Source: Vitis vinifera
Taxonomy: Eukaryota > Streptophyta > Magnoliopsida > Vitales > Vitaceae
DNA: 64,000 nt
Direction: 5' to 3'
NCBI RefSeq assembly: GCF_030704535.1
Contig: NC_081808.1
Location: 22,571,501-22,635,500 of the forward strand
Made by a program: the position numbers and the translations under genes. Positions 1 through 12,404 of the stretch are shown in pieces. Each line of letters opens with the position of its first letter. The stretch's first letter is position 1. The notes below the pieces were generated by a model that searched no databases, had not been told where the DNA came from, and saw nothing but the letters and a program-made list of their open reading frames with translations.

Positions 1-1455
1 TATCAAAGTACAACCATATTGTAAAATATTTTATATATCAAAAACTCTTACAAAAATTTTTATTCACTATTATATTAAACAATTATTAATATTATATAAT
101 AAATAAAAATTTATTATTGGTTTATTTATTATCAAGAATATTAATTTATTTTTAACTTATTAATACTAGAATAAACTCTTTTTGTTTTCAAATTCTTACT
201 TTATAATATTTCTAGAGAAAGAAAAATCCTAGATAAAATAATAATAATAAAATGTCTTAAAGAAAATAAACATCTACTATAAATGAGTCTAATTGTCAAT
301 TGATTTGGATGACATGACAAGTAATTGACCATTTTTAGGAATAATTGAATGATTCATTAAAAAATAAATGTATTTTAAATTATTTTTAAATATACTAATA
401 TAATACTAATTTAAAATATTTAAAATTCATTTTTTTAGATATTTCCATATTAGTGAATCAAATCCCACTTTTCCCAATAACATGGAGTTGAATGACAAAT
501 CAAGAACTTACTCCAAGTGAGGGATTCAAATTCAAAGGAACAAGGATGATTTGAATTCTTTAGATAAATCTTTTATTTTTTATTTTTTACTTTTTATTTT
601 TTCATTTTTAAAATTAAAAATTTTATAAAAGAATACAAAAAAAATTATAAGAAAAAAAATTACTTTATACCCCTAAAAACTCTTCAAAATTTTTAACTTT
701 GGGAAAAAGTGACAAAAATTTAGCTCCTTCAATTTAAGATTTTAAAAAGAGTTTTTGGCCTTTCCTATTTTTCATCTGAAAAAGAAAATTTTTTATACAA
801 AATGTAAAAATTAGTATTTTGGCAAAAAAAATTTATCTTGAATTTTTAAAACTTATTTTTAATTTAAAAAGCTTGAGGAAAATTAAAAATATTCGTTTCA
901 TATTTTTCACTCTTCTAAATTTTAAAACTTATAAGATTATGTTTGAATTCTAAAAATGGAAGGAAAGAAAAAAATAAAGAAAATAAAAAATAAATTTAAA
1001 GTCAATAAATTATTTTTATATATTATTTCAAACTTTTTTCACTTATTTAACTCTTATATATAAATATTAAATAATTTAAAAATATACAAATTTCTTAATA
1101 ATTTTAATTATATTAGTAACTGTTCATGTGCATAGTTGAGTACAATAAATAAACAAATAAATAATAAATTAAAAAAAAAAAAAGATTATCAAAGCATTGC
1201 AAACCTTTCTAGTTTAAAGCCCCAAACATCTTGTGAATAACAACAATAATTATCACAAGGAAAAGAATATATAAATATTACCTTTCTTTTTTGTCCTAAG
1301 CGAGGAATTTCTCATTTTATAAAAATGAAAAAAAAAATTATATATTTAACAATATATATTTATATAAGAATTTTTCAAATTATTATTAAAAAAATTATAT
1401 ACTTTACAATAGTTATCTATATTATATGTATTAAAATATAAAATTAATATACTTA
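1..1455. repeat. Long AT-rich repeat, copy A, left part
   Basis: Position 1 aligns with 28760 and the similarity runs collinearly to about 1336 (about 30097 in copy B). Parts also match copy C in reverse orientation: 1183-1450 matches about 47500-47230. No coding frame is conserved. The repeat probably starts left of the window. The stretch 1337-1450 is missing in copy B but present in copy C. The family is not identified. Confidence 0.85.
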
Positions 1456-2426
1456 TGTGGACCCCGCATTTCGGCTCATGCACTTCCACTCGATGGCTAG
1501 CTCAATTTTTTTATTTGAAAATGATTTTATTTATTAAAAGAATGACTTGGAGTCGCCACTTATTTTTGTTTTATTTTTAAAGGGTAAACAAAATAAGAAA
1601 GAAAACCCTAAGTGTGACTTCTTATTTTGGAAAATGTGGTTTGCGAAAAATCGGGTCGAGTTTGGGGGTCAGGTTACTTATCAGGAAAGTACGGTAAAAA
1701 CCATAGCACCCTTCTAAGTCCCTAAAAACGGGTCTCTACTAATGAAATGGAACAATCATGACAATTAATTAATCGAGCATGGATACTGAATGAATATCAC
1801 TCAAAACAAAATAATTGAATGAATAGGAGAGGCAAATAATGTACCTGAGTGATGAACTGGTTTACTTCAATGAAAACAAATGTTAGCAATTAAACACAAA
1901 ATAATCGTGTGTGTATCATAGAATAGTGTAAATCAATCACAGATAGCAATCAAATCAATCAATCCACCAATCGATCATAAAATCACGCGTGTGGGGCCCC
2001 CACCAAAGCCCAATCTATCTTGCACGAATTAATCCCACAAATTCCATTAATCTGGAATTATGAAAATTACATTCATGCTTATCTAAAATCAAGAGAAATA
2101 GAAGATTATATGAAACCCAAAGGGAATTAAAACTGTTGGAAAGAAAACTAGATTTTTTTGAAATTTATTTGAAAATTGGAGTCTTGAGAATTGAATTTAA
2201 GAATTGGAATTTTGGAAATTAAATTTGAAAGCAATTAGTAAATTATTTAAGGATTGGAGTTTTGAAAATTTAAATTTAAGAATTGGGATTTTAGGGATTA
2301 GATTCGAAAGAGAGTATAATTTTGAAAATTACTTAGGAAGTAGAAACTATGAAAGTTAAATTATAAAAAATTGAAATATTGGAAATTATTTGAATGTGGA
2401 AATTTTAAAAATAAATAGATAAAATG

Positions 2427-2473
<47 letters not shown>

Positions 2474-4678
2474 AGTGGAATAATAATAATAATAATGAAA
2501 ACAATAATTAAATAGGTGAACGTAAATAGTGGAATTTTTGAAATTGGAAATTGGAAAATTGGAGTTTCAGAAATTGGGAATTTAATTTGGAAATTGGAAT
2601 TTTTAAAGGATTATTTAAAGATGAAAATTTGTAAGATAGAATTATTTGGGTGTTAGATTTCCATAAATCAACTTTTAAAATTTGGGGGCTTTGGAAATGG
2701 GCCAAGGGTGATGGCCATGCAAATTGGAGCATTTAGGAATGGGCCAAGGTGGAAAGAAATTTTGAAAGGATGCTCATGGGCCAAGGGTGTTGGATTTTCA
2801 TAAATCAATTTTTAAAGTTTGTGGGCTTTGGAAATGGACCAAGGGTGATGACCATGCAAATGGGAGCATTTAGGAATGGGCCTAGGTGGAGAGAAAAATT
2901 AAAATGATGCTCATGGGCCTGGGCTTCAAAATGCACTTTGAGATGACCCTAAAATGGAGTAAGGCCTTCAAAATGCACTCACGGGCCTTGGGCTTCTCCA
3001 ATCCATTGTGCAAGAAAATAAGTTTAGTGGGCTTTGGAAATGGGCCAAGAAATGTGGCCATGCAAAGGTGGAGGAAATAGGGTTGATGGGTCTTTGGAAA
3101 ATGGGTATATGCTGGGCTTTGGAAGTGGGCCAAGAAAGGTGGCCATGCAAAGGTGTGGGTTGATGGGTATTTGGAAAATGGGTATAACCGGGTAGGGAGT
3201 AGAAAGTGAGTGAGTTAGTGAGAAAATGAGGGTTTGGTGGTAGTGGTGGTGTAGAGAGAGAAAGGTGGTAAGAAGAAGAAAAATGGGTAAGTGGAGGATA
3301 GTTATGTATGGGAGGGTGGTGATATACATGAGGGCATGGAGGATACGGGTATGGAGGTTAGCATAGGGAGAAATAGGCATAACCTGGCCATGCATGGCCA
3401 TGCAAGAGTGGAAAAAAATGGGTTTGGCGGGAATGAATAATGGGAATGCATGAGGGGGGTATGAAGAGTGGAATGGGTACGTGATGGGTGTGAGGAAATG
3501 GGCAGTGGGCAGTGGGCATTGAGGATGTAGAGAGAGAAAACGGGCATGAAAGGTGATCATGCATGCGTGAGGATAGATGGGTATAAAAGATGAGTATGTG
3601 GGGCTTGAAAATGGCATGAAGTGAAGGTGGCCATGCACATAGGGTTCCATGTACGTGGATAGGAAGAGATAAACGGGTTTGATGGATATTTGAGAAGTGT
3701 TGTAAAGGGGATGTGGTGTGGTGTGGTGTGGTGTAGAAGGAGAAAAGGTGGTGATGGGTATGTGAAGGTTTAGAGAGAGAAACAGGTTTGGTGGTATGGT
3801 TAAATGGGTGTACACATGGGTATGGTAGAACATGGTTATGAGTAGCATGAAGAAGGATGGGTATGGGTTGTATGGATATGGAGGCTTGGGTGAGTGGTTT
3901 TAATGAGTATGTGAAGGAGTGAAGGATAGCATGCACCCGTGAGACTCCATGTAAGTGAGGGAGTGGGATGGAGAATGAATGAGAGGAAAATGGGTGTGGT
4001 GAAGGATGCTTGATTCTTGCAAGCTTGAGTGAGGAAATGGGTATGGCTGACGCGAACAGTGAAGAAGGCGTAGGCATGTGGTAACCGTGTTATTCATCAT
4101 GAGAACATGAAGTCTTTGTTTGGACAAGTTAAACTTTTCTCCATGCACAAGGGTCATTTACAAGGGGAAAAAAACGAGAGCATCAAAGATGACCAAAACA
4201 GAGCATATATGGGCAGATAATCACATTCAACCAAACCCATCTTGTGGCCCTTGATGTCCATAGCAAACCAACAAATAAAACCCAAAAACTATCAAGAAAC
4301 AGGATACAACTCTTGAGAATGTACAAAATAGTGCGGAAATCATACCTGGATCGAACTAACAAGCTCTTTCCCTGCTCTCCGTGACTCCGCCTGGGCCTCC
4401 TCTCTACAGTCTAGCTTCCCCCCCTTTTTCTTCCCTTCTTTTTTTCTTTCTCACTTGCCAAAGATATCCACTCCCTCCCAAAATATGCTCTCCCCGGAAA
4501 GCCCGCACCTACCCTGTTGTTCCTCCTCTTAGTAGGTCGTCGTCCCAACCACCACCATGGTGAGGTGGTGAGGTACTTGCCATGCGTCTCATGCAGTTGA
4601 TGCTTGAAGAAGTCGATCCCCCTCTCCTCCCCTACAAGAAGCTGCCATCTATCCGGGTGCCCCCATGAGGGGTCTACA
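1456..4678. mobile_element. Solo LTR (3.22 kb) of an LTR retrotransposon
   Basis: The element begins TGTGGACCCC and ends GGGTCTACA, so it has TG...CA ends. It is flanked by the 5-bp duplication ACTTA (1451-1455 and 4679-4683). Copy C of the surrounding repeat keeps the empty site with a single ACTTA (47230-47234, read on the - strand). The interior has no gag or pol coding region, which is why it is called a solo LTR. It contains (TAA)n tracts near 2430-2500 and several diverged copies of a motif around GGGCTTTGGAAATGGGCCAA between 2685 and 3150. The 4380-4680 end is C/T-rich. Orientation and superfamily are not resolved. An intact non-coding element of this length is the alternative. Confidence 0.85.
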
Positions 4679-5587
4679 ACTTATAACTTAAAATTAATAT
4701 GTTTATAATTTATAAGATGACATATTAATATTCTTATAAATAAAAAATATGTTAAACCTCATATTCTTAGGTAAGTGTGAAATGAGACCATTTAATTTAT
4801 TATAATATGAAGCTTTTATTAAGTTTAATAGAAATATTTTCACAAAATCTTGATTTGGATTTTAAATTGAAATTTACTCAACACAACTTTAGTTTAATTT
4901 GAAATGTTTTGGACTAAGTATACATTTATTTAATTTAAATTATGGGGAAAAAGATTTCAAACCTTCAAGCCAAGTAATTAAATTTTTCTCCAGCTTCATA
5001 GTGTATGAAGGTTCAAACCAAAAACGCTCCAATGGTCAAACGTATCACTCAAATTAGGTATATAAAAAAAAACTTCAAAACATTGATAAATCATTTTGAG
5101 AAAATACAACAATAATAAATTAGCATAAGGCTGTATGGTATAATATTAAAAAAGCAACATCTCCAATAAAGTGAGTCATCTCCAAACTTGAAGATGGTCA
5201 AGACAAACACTTTCATGCACATTTCTATTTTGCTGAAACTTGAATAAGAAGAACACAACAATATAGTTCTATTCTATGAATGATAACTTCATTTAACATG
5301 TTTGTATTCATACTCTTCTTTCTTACCATTCATTTTTAAAGACTTTGAATGCTTTAGATACCCATATTTCAATTTTAATGAATAAATTAGGTGTTGGAGC
5401 TTTGAAAACTTCATTCAAGAGCTTTAGTTTAAGATTTAAAACCCTATAACTCTCATTTGAGACTCATAATCTCAAAGTTGAGAATAAAATCCTCTCCTTT
5501 TGTCTTTCATTCAATTTTCTCATAAAATTACTAAAACCAAACAAAAAAATAATTCTTATATATACAGGAAAAGTGGTTCTTAATTTG

Positions 5588-5636
<49 letters not shown>

Positions 5637-6755
5637 AAATAATATCAACATCTATAAATTAATTTTATCTTCATCTATTTAAAAATATTTTAAAATATAT
5701 GCACCTTTTCATAACTCAAATAATTATTTCTTGAAATACTTTTTTACTTGATAATATTAAATAAAATTATCTAAAATTAATTTATCATTTTAATTTAATA
5801 AATGTGTTTTACAAATAAATATATTATAAATTTTCTATTATATAATATGAGATACATGTGGAAAAATCCTCCAAAATTCTCAAATGATAAATAAAATTTT
5901 TTATAATCTCCTAGTTAATAATGATTTTATATATCGTGTATTATATAAATCCCTTCATTTTCTCATTTTATTTAATAAAATTGAATAAAAATTTTGTTAG
6001 TTGACATCAATAATAAATAAATAAATTTTAAAAATTATAAATACAATTAAAACTAAAATACATAAAAATTAAATAAATTAAAAACAAAAAAAACTTAAAA
6101 ATTAAAAATTAAAGTATTTACTCTCATTGTATTTTTAGCTCTTTCTTGATATTTATATTTTCTACCAAAGTGTTTTAATGAAGTGAAATTTAATATTTTA
6201 TTTTTATATTTTTATATTTTTATATTTTTCGCATTATTATTTTTTAATTTTAATTGCATTTTTAATTTTTAAAAATTCTGATTTTATTAATCTCAAATCA
6301 TTTCTCACAATAAAAAAAGTTGTTAATTGGTGTTGTTAATATATAAAAGGTCATTTTAGAAATTAATTATTTAAATTATAAAAAAGTACATGTATTTTAA
6401 AATATTTTTAAATGGGTGAAGATAAATATGATTTATAAAAGTTTTTATTCTTTTTTCTATATTTTTTCAAATTAGTGAATCAAAACATAATTTCCCTTAT
6501 ATATATACTTTGGATAAATGGAATAATGAAGATAAAATGAAGTATATTGGTTTCATACACTTTCTTTAAAATAAATTAAAATAAAAGATTTATATTAAAT
6601 TTTAAAATTCTTAAAGAAAAATTATTGACTTATATTGTGTTGTTAAAAATTATATTTTTAGTTTGTTTTTAAAAACCATTATATATTTTGTAAAACTTAT
6701 TATTATTTTTTGTTTCTAAAGATAGAAAATAACTTAAAGGTTAAATTAAATAATT
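4679..6755. repeat. Long AT-rich repeat, copy A, right part
   Basis: Continues copy A after the solo LTR. 4684-5588 aligns with about 30110-31026, and 5633-6755 with about 39433-40556. The (AT)n tract at 5589-5632 is where copy B received its gypsy element. Similarity to copy B stops at 6755, where copy A runs into a different repeat and copy B continues. No gene is seen. Confidence 0.85.
5589..5632. repeat. (AT)n microsatellite
   Basis: Perfect AT dinucleotide run of about 44 bases inside copy A. It is the unoccupied counterpart of the gypsy insertion site in copy B (31027-31061 and 39412-39430). Confidence 0.95.
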
Positions 6756-8220
6756 TCTAAAGTTTTTCTTTATTATATATAAAATGTCAAAATATTTGAT
6801 ATTTTATTGAATGTTAAAAATAACTTTTTGAAATAATAAAAAAACAACTCAATATGATCATCGCTCTATTAAGATTTAATATGTAATAGAAATAAAAAAA
6901 AATAAAAACACAATTAATACTATTGAATTGTATTTAAAGTTGAGTTAGATTATGTTTTATTCAACCAAAAAAATAATATGAGCGTATAAAGAATAGTCAA
7001 CTTTAATATAACTCTTAGGGTCTGTTTGATAGTAATTAATTATAGAAAACGTTTTTAACTTGAAAAATGCTTTTAAAAAAAACATTAAGTGTTCGACAAA
7101 CTTCGTGAAATATTTTTAAAAATTTGAAAAATAAAATAGGTTGATTGAATGAGCCCCATGTCTGAGTTCGTGCAAGTAAACTAGGAGTTTGTTTGAAGTA
7201 GTGGAGACTGGAGAGCTCAAAATGAGACGGAGAATGGTGCTTGGGAGTTGGTGAATGGTTTTTAGTTTACGAAGCCCAATGTGAGGCTCAGAGGATAAAC
7301 GAGATTTTGGAGGAGGGGTGGTCCAGATTCCAAACTCCTTGTGAAGAGCTACTGGAGAATGCCGTGTGGTCAATGAAAGGGTTAGAACTTAGAAGAAAGT
7401 TGCATAGGTCATGCATGACGCAGTTTGCACCAACTTTTTGAGAAAATAATAAAAAAAAGTTTAAGGTGACATTGAGGTAGCATGCAAACTTTTATGGTAC
7501 AATTGTGTCCAGTCGTTGTCTTTTTCTCATCCTTGGGCCCATGTCCACAACACTTGCATAATTCAACACTCTTTACTATTCACACCCTTGTAATCCTTGA
7601 GATTAAAAAAAAAAAAAAAAAACCTTAATGATGTATGCAATTTGCTTTCAAAATTTAAATAATTTGTTTTAAACTTTTTTTTCTTTTTTGCTTATTACTT
7701 ATTTCTAAAGTTTTTTTTTATTATATAATAAAATATCAAAATATTTGATATTTTATTGAATGTTAAAAATAACTTTTTGAAATAATAAAAAAACAACTCA
7801 ATATGATCATCGCTCTATTAAGATTTAATATTTAATAGAAATAAAAAAAATAAAAACACAATTAATACTATTGAATTGTATTTAAAGTTGAGTTAAATTA
7901 TGTTTTATTCAACCAAAAAAATAATATGAGCGTATAAAGAACAGTCAACTTTAATATAACTCTTAAGGTCTGTTTGATAGTAATTAATTATAGAAAATGT
8001 TTTTAACTTGAAAAATGCTTTTAAAAAAAACATTAAGTGTTCGACAAACTTCGTGAAATATTTTTAAAAATTTAAAAGTTATTTGTAATATTAAAAAATC
8101 ACTTATAATATTTTTTGAAAAAAATATTTAATAAGTGATTTTTTTAAAAACATTTTTCTTAAAAATAAATATTTTTATTAAAAACACTTAGAATATAAAT
8201 ACTGCCAAACACATTCTTAA
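6753..8220. repeat. Direct repeat of about 365 bp around a 580-bp spacer, MITE-like right end
   Basis: 6753-7117 and 7702-8070 are nearly identical and in the same orientation; both start at TTTCTAAAG. The spacer 7118-7701 contains an A run (7607-7621) and no recognisable gene. The second copy runs on to about 8220. Its stretch from GTCTGTTTGATAG (about 7968) to CTGCCAAACACATTC (about 8215) has weakly inverted ends like a hAT-type MITE; the first copy is cut off within that unit. Short ORFs here look spurious. Confidence 0.7.
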
Positions 8221-9127
8221 TAGATATTGCATTGCATAAACATCGGGTTAGATAAGGTAGGCTTGTCCTCATAAACATCCTATGCTACTTGGGAGTCCAA
8301 AGGTTGTTTAGGACAAAACCATTTTACGAGACAAGTTTCTTTTAGAAGTTTAAAAATACTAAGACATGCATGCACAATGGGAAAGCAAAGATGAATAAAA
8401 GTCAAATTAGTCGGTTTTCAAAAGTAAGGTGTTTCTATTCCCACGATTTCACTGATATTTAATAAATAACAGTATGTTTCCGCTGCAATTAATTACTTCA
8501 GTAACATTTAAAAGTAGCATCCTTCATTCATAACTCTCTTGTCTGTCTTGAAAAGTTTAGGATTAGTGGAAGAGGTAGATCTGTCAAGCACCAATCCCCC
8601 TTTCAAAATATGTTCCTTACTCTTTTTCCCCTGCTTAAATGAATTTCTAACTTAAATGAAAATCCTATATCATACCCAAAGACGTGGGATATGGTAGAGA
8701 ATGGTTATTAATAACTAGCTTTCTTGGCAGCAACTTACTAGGCTGAAAGAAAATCCTAAGAAGAATTAAGACATTGTTTAATATCTATGACTAAGGCAAT
8801 GATTAAGACTAACTTCTAGAAGAGTTTTCTTGTTTATGATATTGCCACCTTACTCACCAAGGATGCAGAGTTTTCTTGATTTTATTTTTATTTTTTTAAT
8901 ATTTTATATTTACATAATTACATTAAACTCGACTTTTCAAAAAGGGAGTTGACTGTTTAAGCCCGACTCATCTTTTCATAAAAAAGTAATGGGACATTTT
9001 TGCTTTCATATTTTGGCCTCATCTATCTTATACCAGTATAAAATGAAAATATATCTATCAATCAGATCAAAGTTAAATGTTGATACTATTAACCACGCGA
9101 AATTGTTCATTGATTACAAAACAAGAA
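8221..9127. other. Intergenic, nothing recognised
   Basis: Single-copy-looking AT-rich DNA with stop codons in all frames. I see no gene, RNA or clear repeat. Confidence 0.6.
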
Positions 9128-10356
9128 GGCTATGTTTGGTTCTCGGAAAATGTTAAGGAAAGGAAAAAAAATCATGTGGAAAATGATTTTCTTTAGTTTG
9201 GGTGACATGAAAAATACGATGAAAAAAAAATATAAAGAAAAATATTAAAGAAAATATCATAATATTTTCCTTACTAGTTTCCTTAAAAAATAAGGAGGAA
9301 AATAAGAGAAAAGAGAGGGGAAAAGTTGGGGAAAATTTTATCTGGGTGGTATCGGCTTGCCAGAAGTGAAGGCTTTGCGAATGAGGGGACCGAGATCTTC
9401 ATTGTTGCAGATAGCGGAGGAGAGGAGAAGTTGATCAAACTTCTCAGATGAGTCGTCGTCGGCGGTCGCCGGGACCACTTTGCAGCGCATTTTCGACGAC
9501 TCCATCATTGTTTAACCGTTGGAGACGGCGAAGGAGCAGTGGCTATATCGCTCTGGGTTTCATCAGGAAACTCATTTTCTCGCTCTTTCACTTTCTGGGT
9601 CTCTTCGATTTCCTGGAAACTGACATTTCGTGGTCCGAAACGTAGACGCAAGTGCCGGAATACCCGCCTGTATCGGCGGTTTTGATTCGTGAAATCCTGC
9701 TGATGATGAAATTCGGGGAGGCGGTTTGCGATGGCGACGCGCAGTATATTTGTACGACTTCGAGGTAGGAGAAGAGATCAGGTGGTTGACCAATTGTAAA
9801 CACATTTTCCACCGAAGCTGTCTGGACCGTTGGATGGATCACGATCAGAAGTTGTGCCTGATGAGATGCAAGATGAGTTTAATCAACGACTCTGGGTTGC
9901 CTCTGGGATCACATGGGTTTTATTTTATTTTTAAAATTTTGGTATGGTGAGGGTGAGAGGGTTGAACTGTATATACACGAAGAAGAAAAAAAAAATGCTA
10001 AGTACAATTAAAAAAGGGTAAGTTTTCAATAGTTATTGAACAATGGGCTCCCACAAAATGCGTTCTTCTATAATTATTTTTTAGAAAATAAGAGCACAAA
10101 ATTTATTTTATTATTTAATAAATTAATAATCATTTAAGACAAATTATTGATTTTGTTTTCCTTCTATTTTTCCTTTAACTTTTTTTTCGTGGTTAACCAA
10201 ACAAAAGAAAATGAATTCTTTTTTTTTTTCCCCTGAATTTTTCATAGATAACCAAACAAGTGAAAAAATTTATATTCCTTTCCTTAATTTTTTCTTTCCT
10301 TCCATTTTTCCTCCCGATTTTCTTTCTCTCGCATTTTCCGAGAACCAAACATAGCC
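9128..10356. mobile_element. Non-autonomous DNA transposon carrying a RING-H2 gene relic
   Basis: The ends are inverted repeats of about 25 bp, starting GGCTATGTTTGGTTCTCGG at 9128 and ending with its reverse complement at 10356. The arms (9128-9345 and 9990-10356) are AT-rich with runs like GGAAAGGAAAAA. The central part is GC-richer and holds the RING relic. A clear target-site duplication was not resolved; the flanks AACAAGAA and AAAGGGAA match only partly, so the superfamily (hAT or Mutator) is open. Similar termini occur in MITEs at 58334-58975. The arrangement is that of a Pack-type element, which carries host gene sequence. Confidence 0.75.
9550..9915 (+). pseudogene. RING-H2 zinc-finger (BRH1/RHA-like) gene relic
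   Basis: An N-terminal hydrophobic block (LGFIRKLIFSLFHFLGLFD, about 9553-9610) is followed by a TAG stop near 9641, then PPVSAVLIREILLMMKFGE in the same frame. A frame change near 9740 leads to a RING-H2 core, DFEVGEEIRWLTNCKHIFHR followed by SCLDRWMDHDQ, with the C, H, H and C ligands visible. The last Cys pair (the usual CPLC) is missing: the sequence jumps from DQK to the C-terminal VPDEMQDEF-type tail in another frame, which implies a deletion. In this family the full RING binds two zinc ions and recruits E2 enzymes as a ubiquitin ligase. This copy cannot encode that domain. It lies inside the inverted-repeat element 9128-10356. Confidence 0.85.
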
Positions 10357-11337
10357 AAAGGGAAAGAAAGAAAGCAAATCAAACCCCACCTGTGATATTT
10401 TTGGCGTGTGTGAGAGGCGGCAAAGATCAAAGGTCAAATTGAGCGGCTAAATAAATAAACAAATAAGATTTTTGGGTTGTTCTATGGTACCCACTCTTCA
10501 TTTTGGGGGTACCTACCCACATTTGACCCCAATAAAAAATGACATGTGTAAAATACATATCATTAAAAAATTTATAAAAACTTATCAAATCGGTAAAGAT
10601 GACTTGTTAGTGAGAAATAATCACATGCATTTCATATATATGTAAATATTACAAATTTTTTATAATTTATTATTAAATATCAAATATAATTTGTTATTTA
10701 ATACATTACCTAACTCTATTTAAAAAAAGAAAATCCTACCAACAACTCTTATACTCTCATTATTCATATATAAAAAAAGGATAGTAATTTAATATGAAAA
10801 TTAAATAATTTCAACTACCAAATTACAAAATATGTAAGATGTATTTTGATGAATCAAATTTCAAGATCAAGTTTAAAACTTTTTGAGAGAGAATTTAAAA
10901 TTTGTATTATATGAAGAAGATGAAGAATTTCAAGTGATTACAAGTGTCAAAGGTAATATTTGATATTTTTTTTATCCAAATATAATTGTTGTAGGAAGAA
11001 ATGTGATGTTAAATAACGATTTTAGAATTTTTTATGAGTTTATTATAAAATTTTGTTATCAATTTGTTATTAATATTATTATATAATTTTTTTTTGTTCA
11101 TAGATTAAATTTGAAGATGAAGCTATATATGTCTTGAAGGATGTCAAGTGATTACAAGTGTTAAAAGGTAACATTTGATTTTTTTTTCCATTTACATATA
11201 AGTATTGTAGGTAGAAATGTCATGTTAAATGACATTTAAATATGTAATGATTTATAACATCTAGAATTTTTAATTTTTTTTTCTGAGTTATTATTAATCA
11301 AATTGAGAGCATTTAGTCATTTGTTATGAAATTGTCA

Positions 11338-12403
11338 TCACTATTTTGTAAGAGAGTGTACGAACTTTCTAATAGAGGGTACGAACATTGTAAAAGAAGG
11401 TACAAATTTTTTAAGAGATGGTACAAACTTTCTAAGAAATGGTACGAACTTTCTAAGAGAAGATATAGACTTTCTAAAAGAATGTACGAACTTTCTAAGA
11501 GAACGTACGAACATTGTAAGAGAATGTACGAACATTGTAAGAGAAGGTACGGACTTTCTAAGAGAGGGTACGAACTTTCTAAGAGGGGGTACGAACTTTT
11601 TAAAAGATGGTATGAACTTTCGAAGAGATGGTATGAACTTTCTAAGAGAATGTACGAACTTTTTAAGAGATGGTACGAACTTTCTAAGAGATGGTACAAA
11701 CTTTCTAAGACAGTGTACAAACTTTTTAAGAGATGGTACAAACTTTCTAAGAGAGGGTACAAACTTTCTAAGAGAGGATACGAACTTTCTAAGAGTTGGT
11801 ACGAACTTTCTAAGAGTTGGTACGAACTTTCTAAGAGTTGGTACAAACTTTCTAAGATAGGATATAAACTTTCTAAGATAGGGTACAAACTTTCTAAGAA
11901 AGGATACGAACTTTCTAAGAGTGGGTACAAACTTTCTAAGATAGGATACGAACTTTCTAAGAGAAGGTACAAACTTTCTAATATAGGGTACGAACATTCT
12001 AAGAAATGGTACAAACTTTCTAAGAGGGTACGGACTTTCTAAGAGAGGGTACGAACTTTCTAAGAAAGGGTACGAACTTTCTAGGAGTGGGTACGAACTT
12101 TCTAAGACAGAGTACGAACTTTCTAAGACAGTGTACGAACTTTCTAAGAGGGGGTACGAACTTTCTAAGAGGGGGTACGAACTTTCTAAGACATTGTACG
12201 AACTTTCTAAGACATTGTACGAACTTTCTAAGAGAGGGTACGAACTTTCTATGAGAGGGTACGAACTTTCTAAGAGATGTTGCGAACTTTTTAAGAGATG
12301 GTACGAACTTTCTAAGAGAGGGTACGAACTTTTTAAAGTACGAATTTTCTAAGAGAGGGTACGAACTTTCTAAGAGAGTGTACGAACTTTCTAAGAGAGT
12401 GAA
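11338..12403. repeat. 21-bp minisatellite, about 50 copies
   Basis: Head-to-tail copies of a 21-bp unit with consensus GGTACGAACTTTCTAAGAGA plus one variable base, over about 1.07 kb. The positions after AAGAG vary most, while TACGAACTTTCTAAGA is strongly kept. The period is a multiple of three and the unit has no stop in four of six frames, which yields ORFs of up to 238 codons (for example a Y-E-L-S-K-R-x heptad on the + strand). This is best explained as an artefact of the unit, not a gene: the frame breaks at about 12016, where one unit is shortened, and there is no flanking gene structure. Confidence 0.95.
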
Positions 12404-12404
12404 T

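Noticed and set aside
3024-3848. 274-codon - strand ORF rich in H, P, S and T
   Set aside because: It lies wholly within the solo LTR, overlaps two other open frames and reads like low-complexity reverse-strand translation of a G-rich repeat.
7241-7441. 66-codon + strand ORF in the spacer of the 365-bp repeat
   Set aside because: No resemblance to a family, and it overlaps an equally long - strand ORF.
11326-12042. 238-codon + strand ORF and 218 to 233-codon - strand ORFs with heptad repeats
   Set aside because: They arise from a 21-bp unit that lacks stops in four frames. No start context, introns or non-repeat domain supports a gene.
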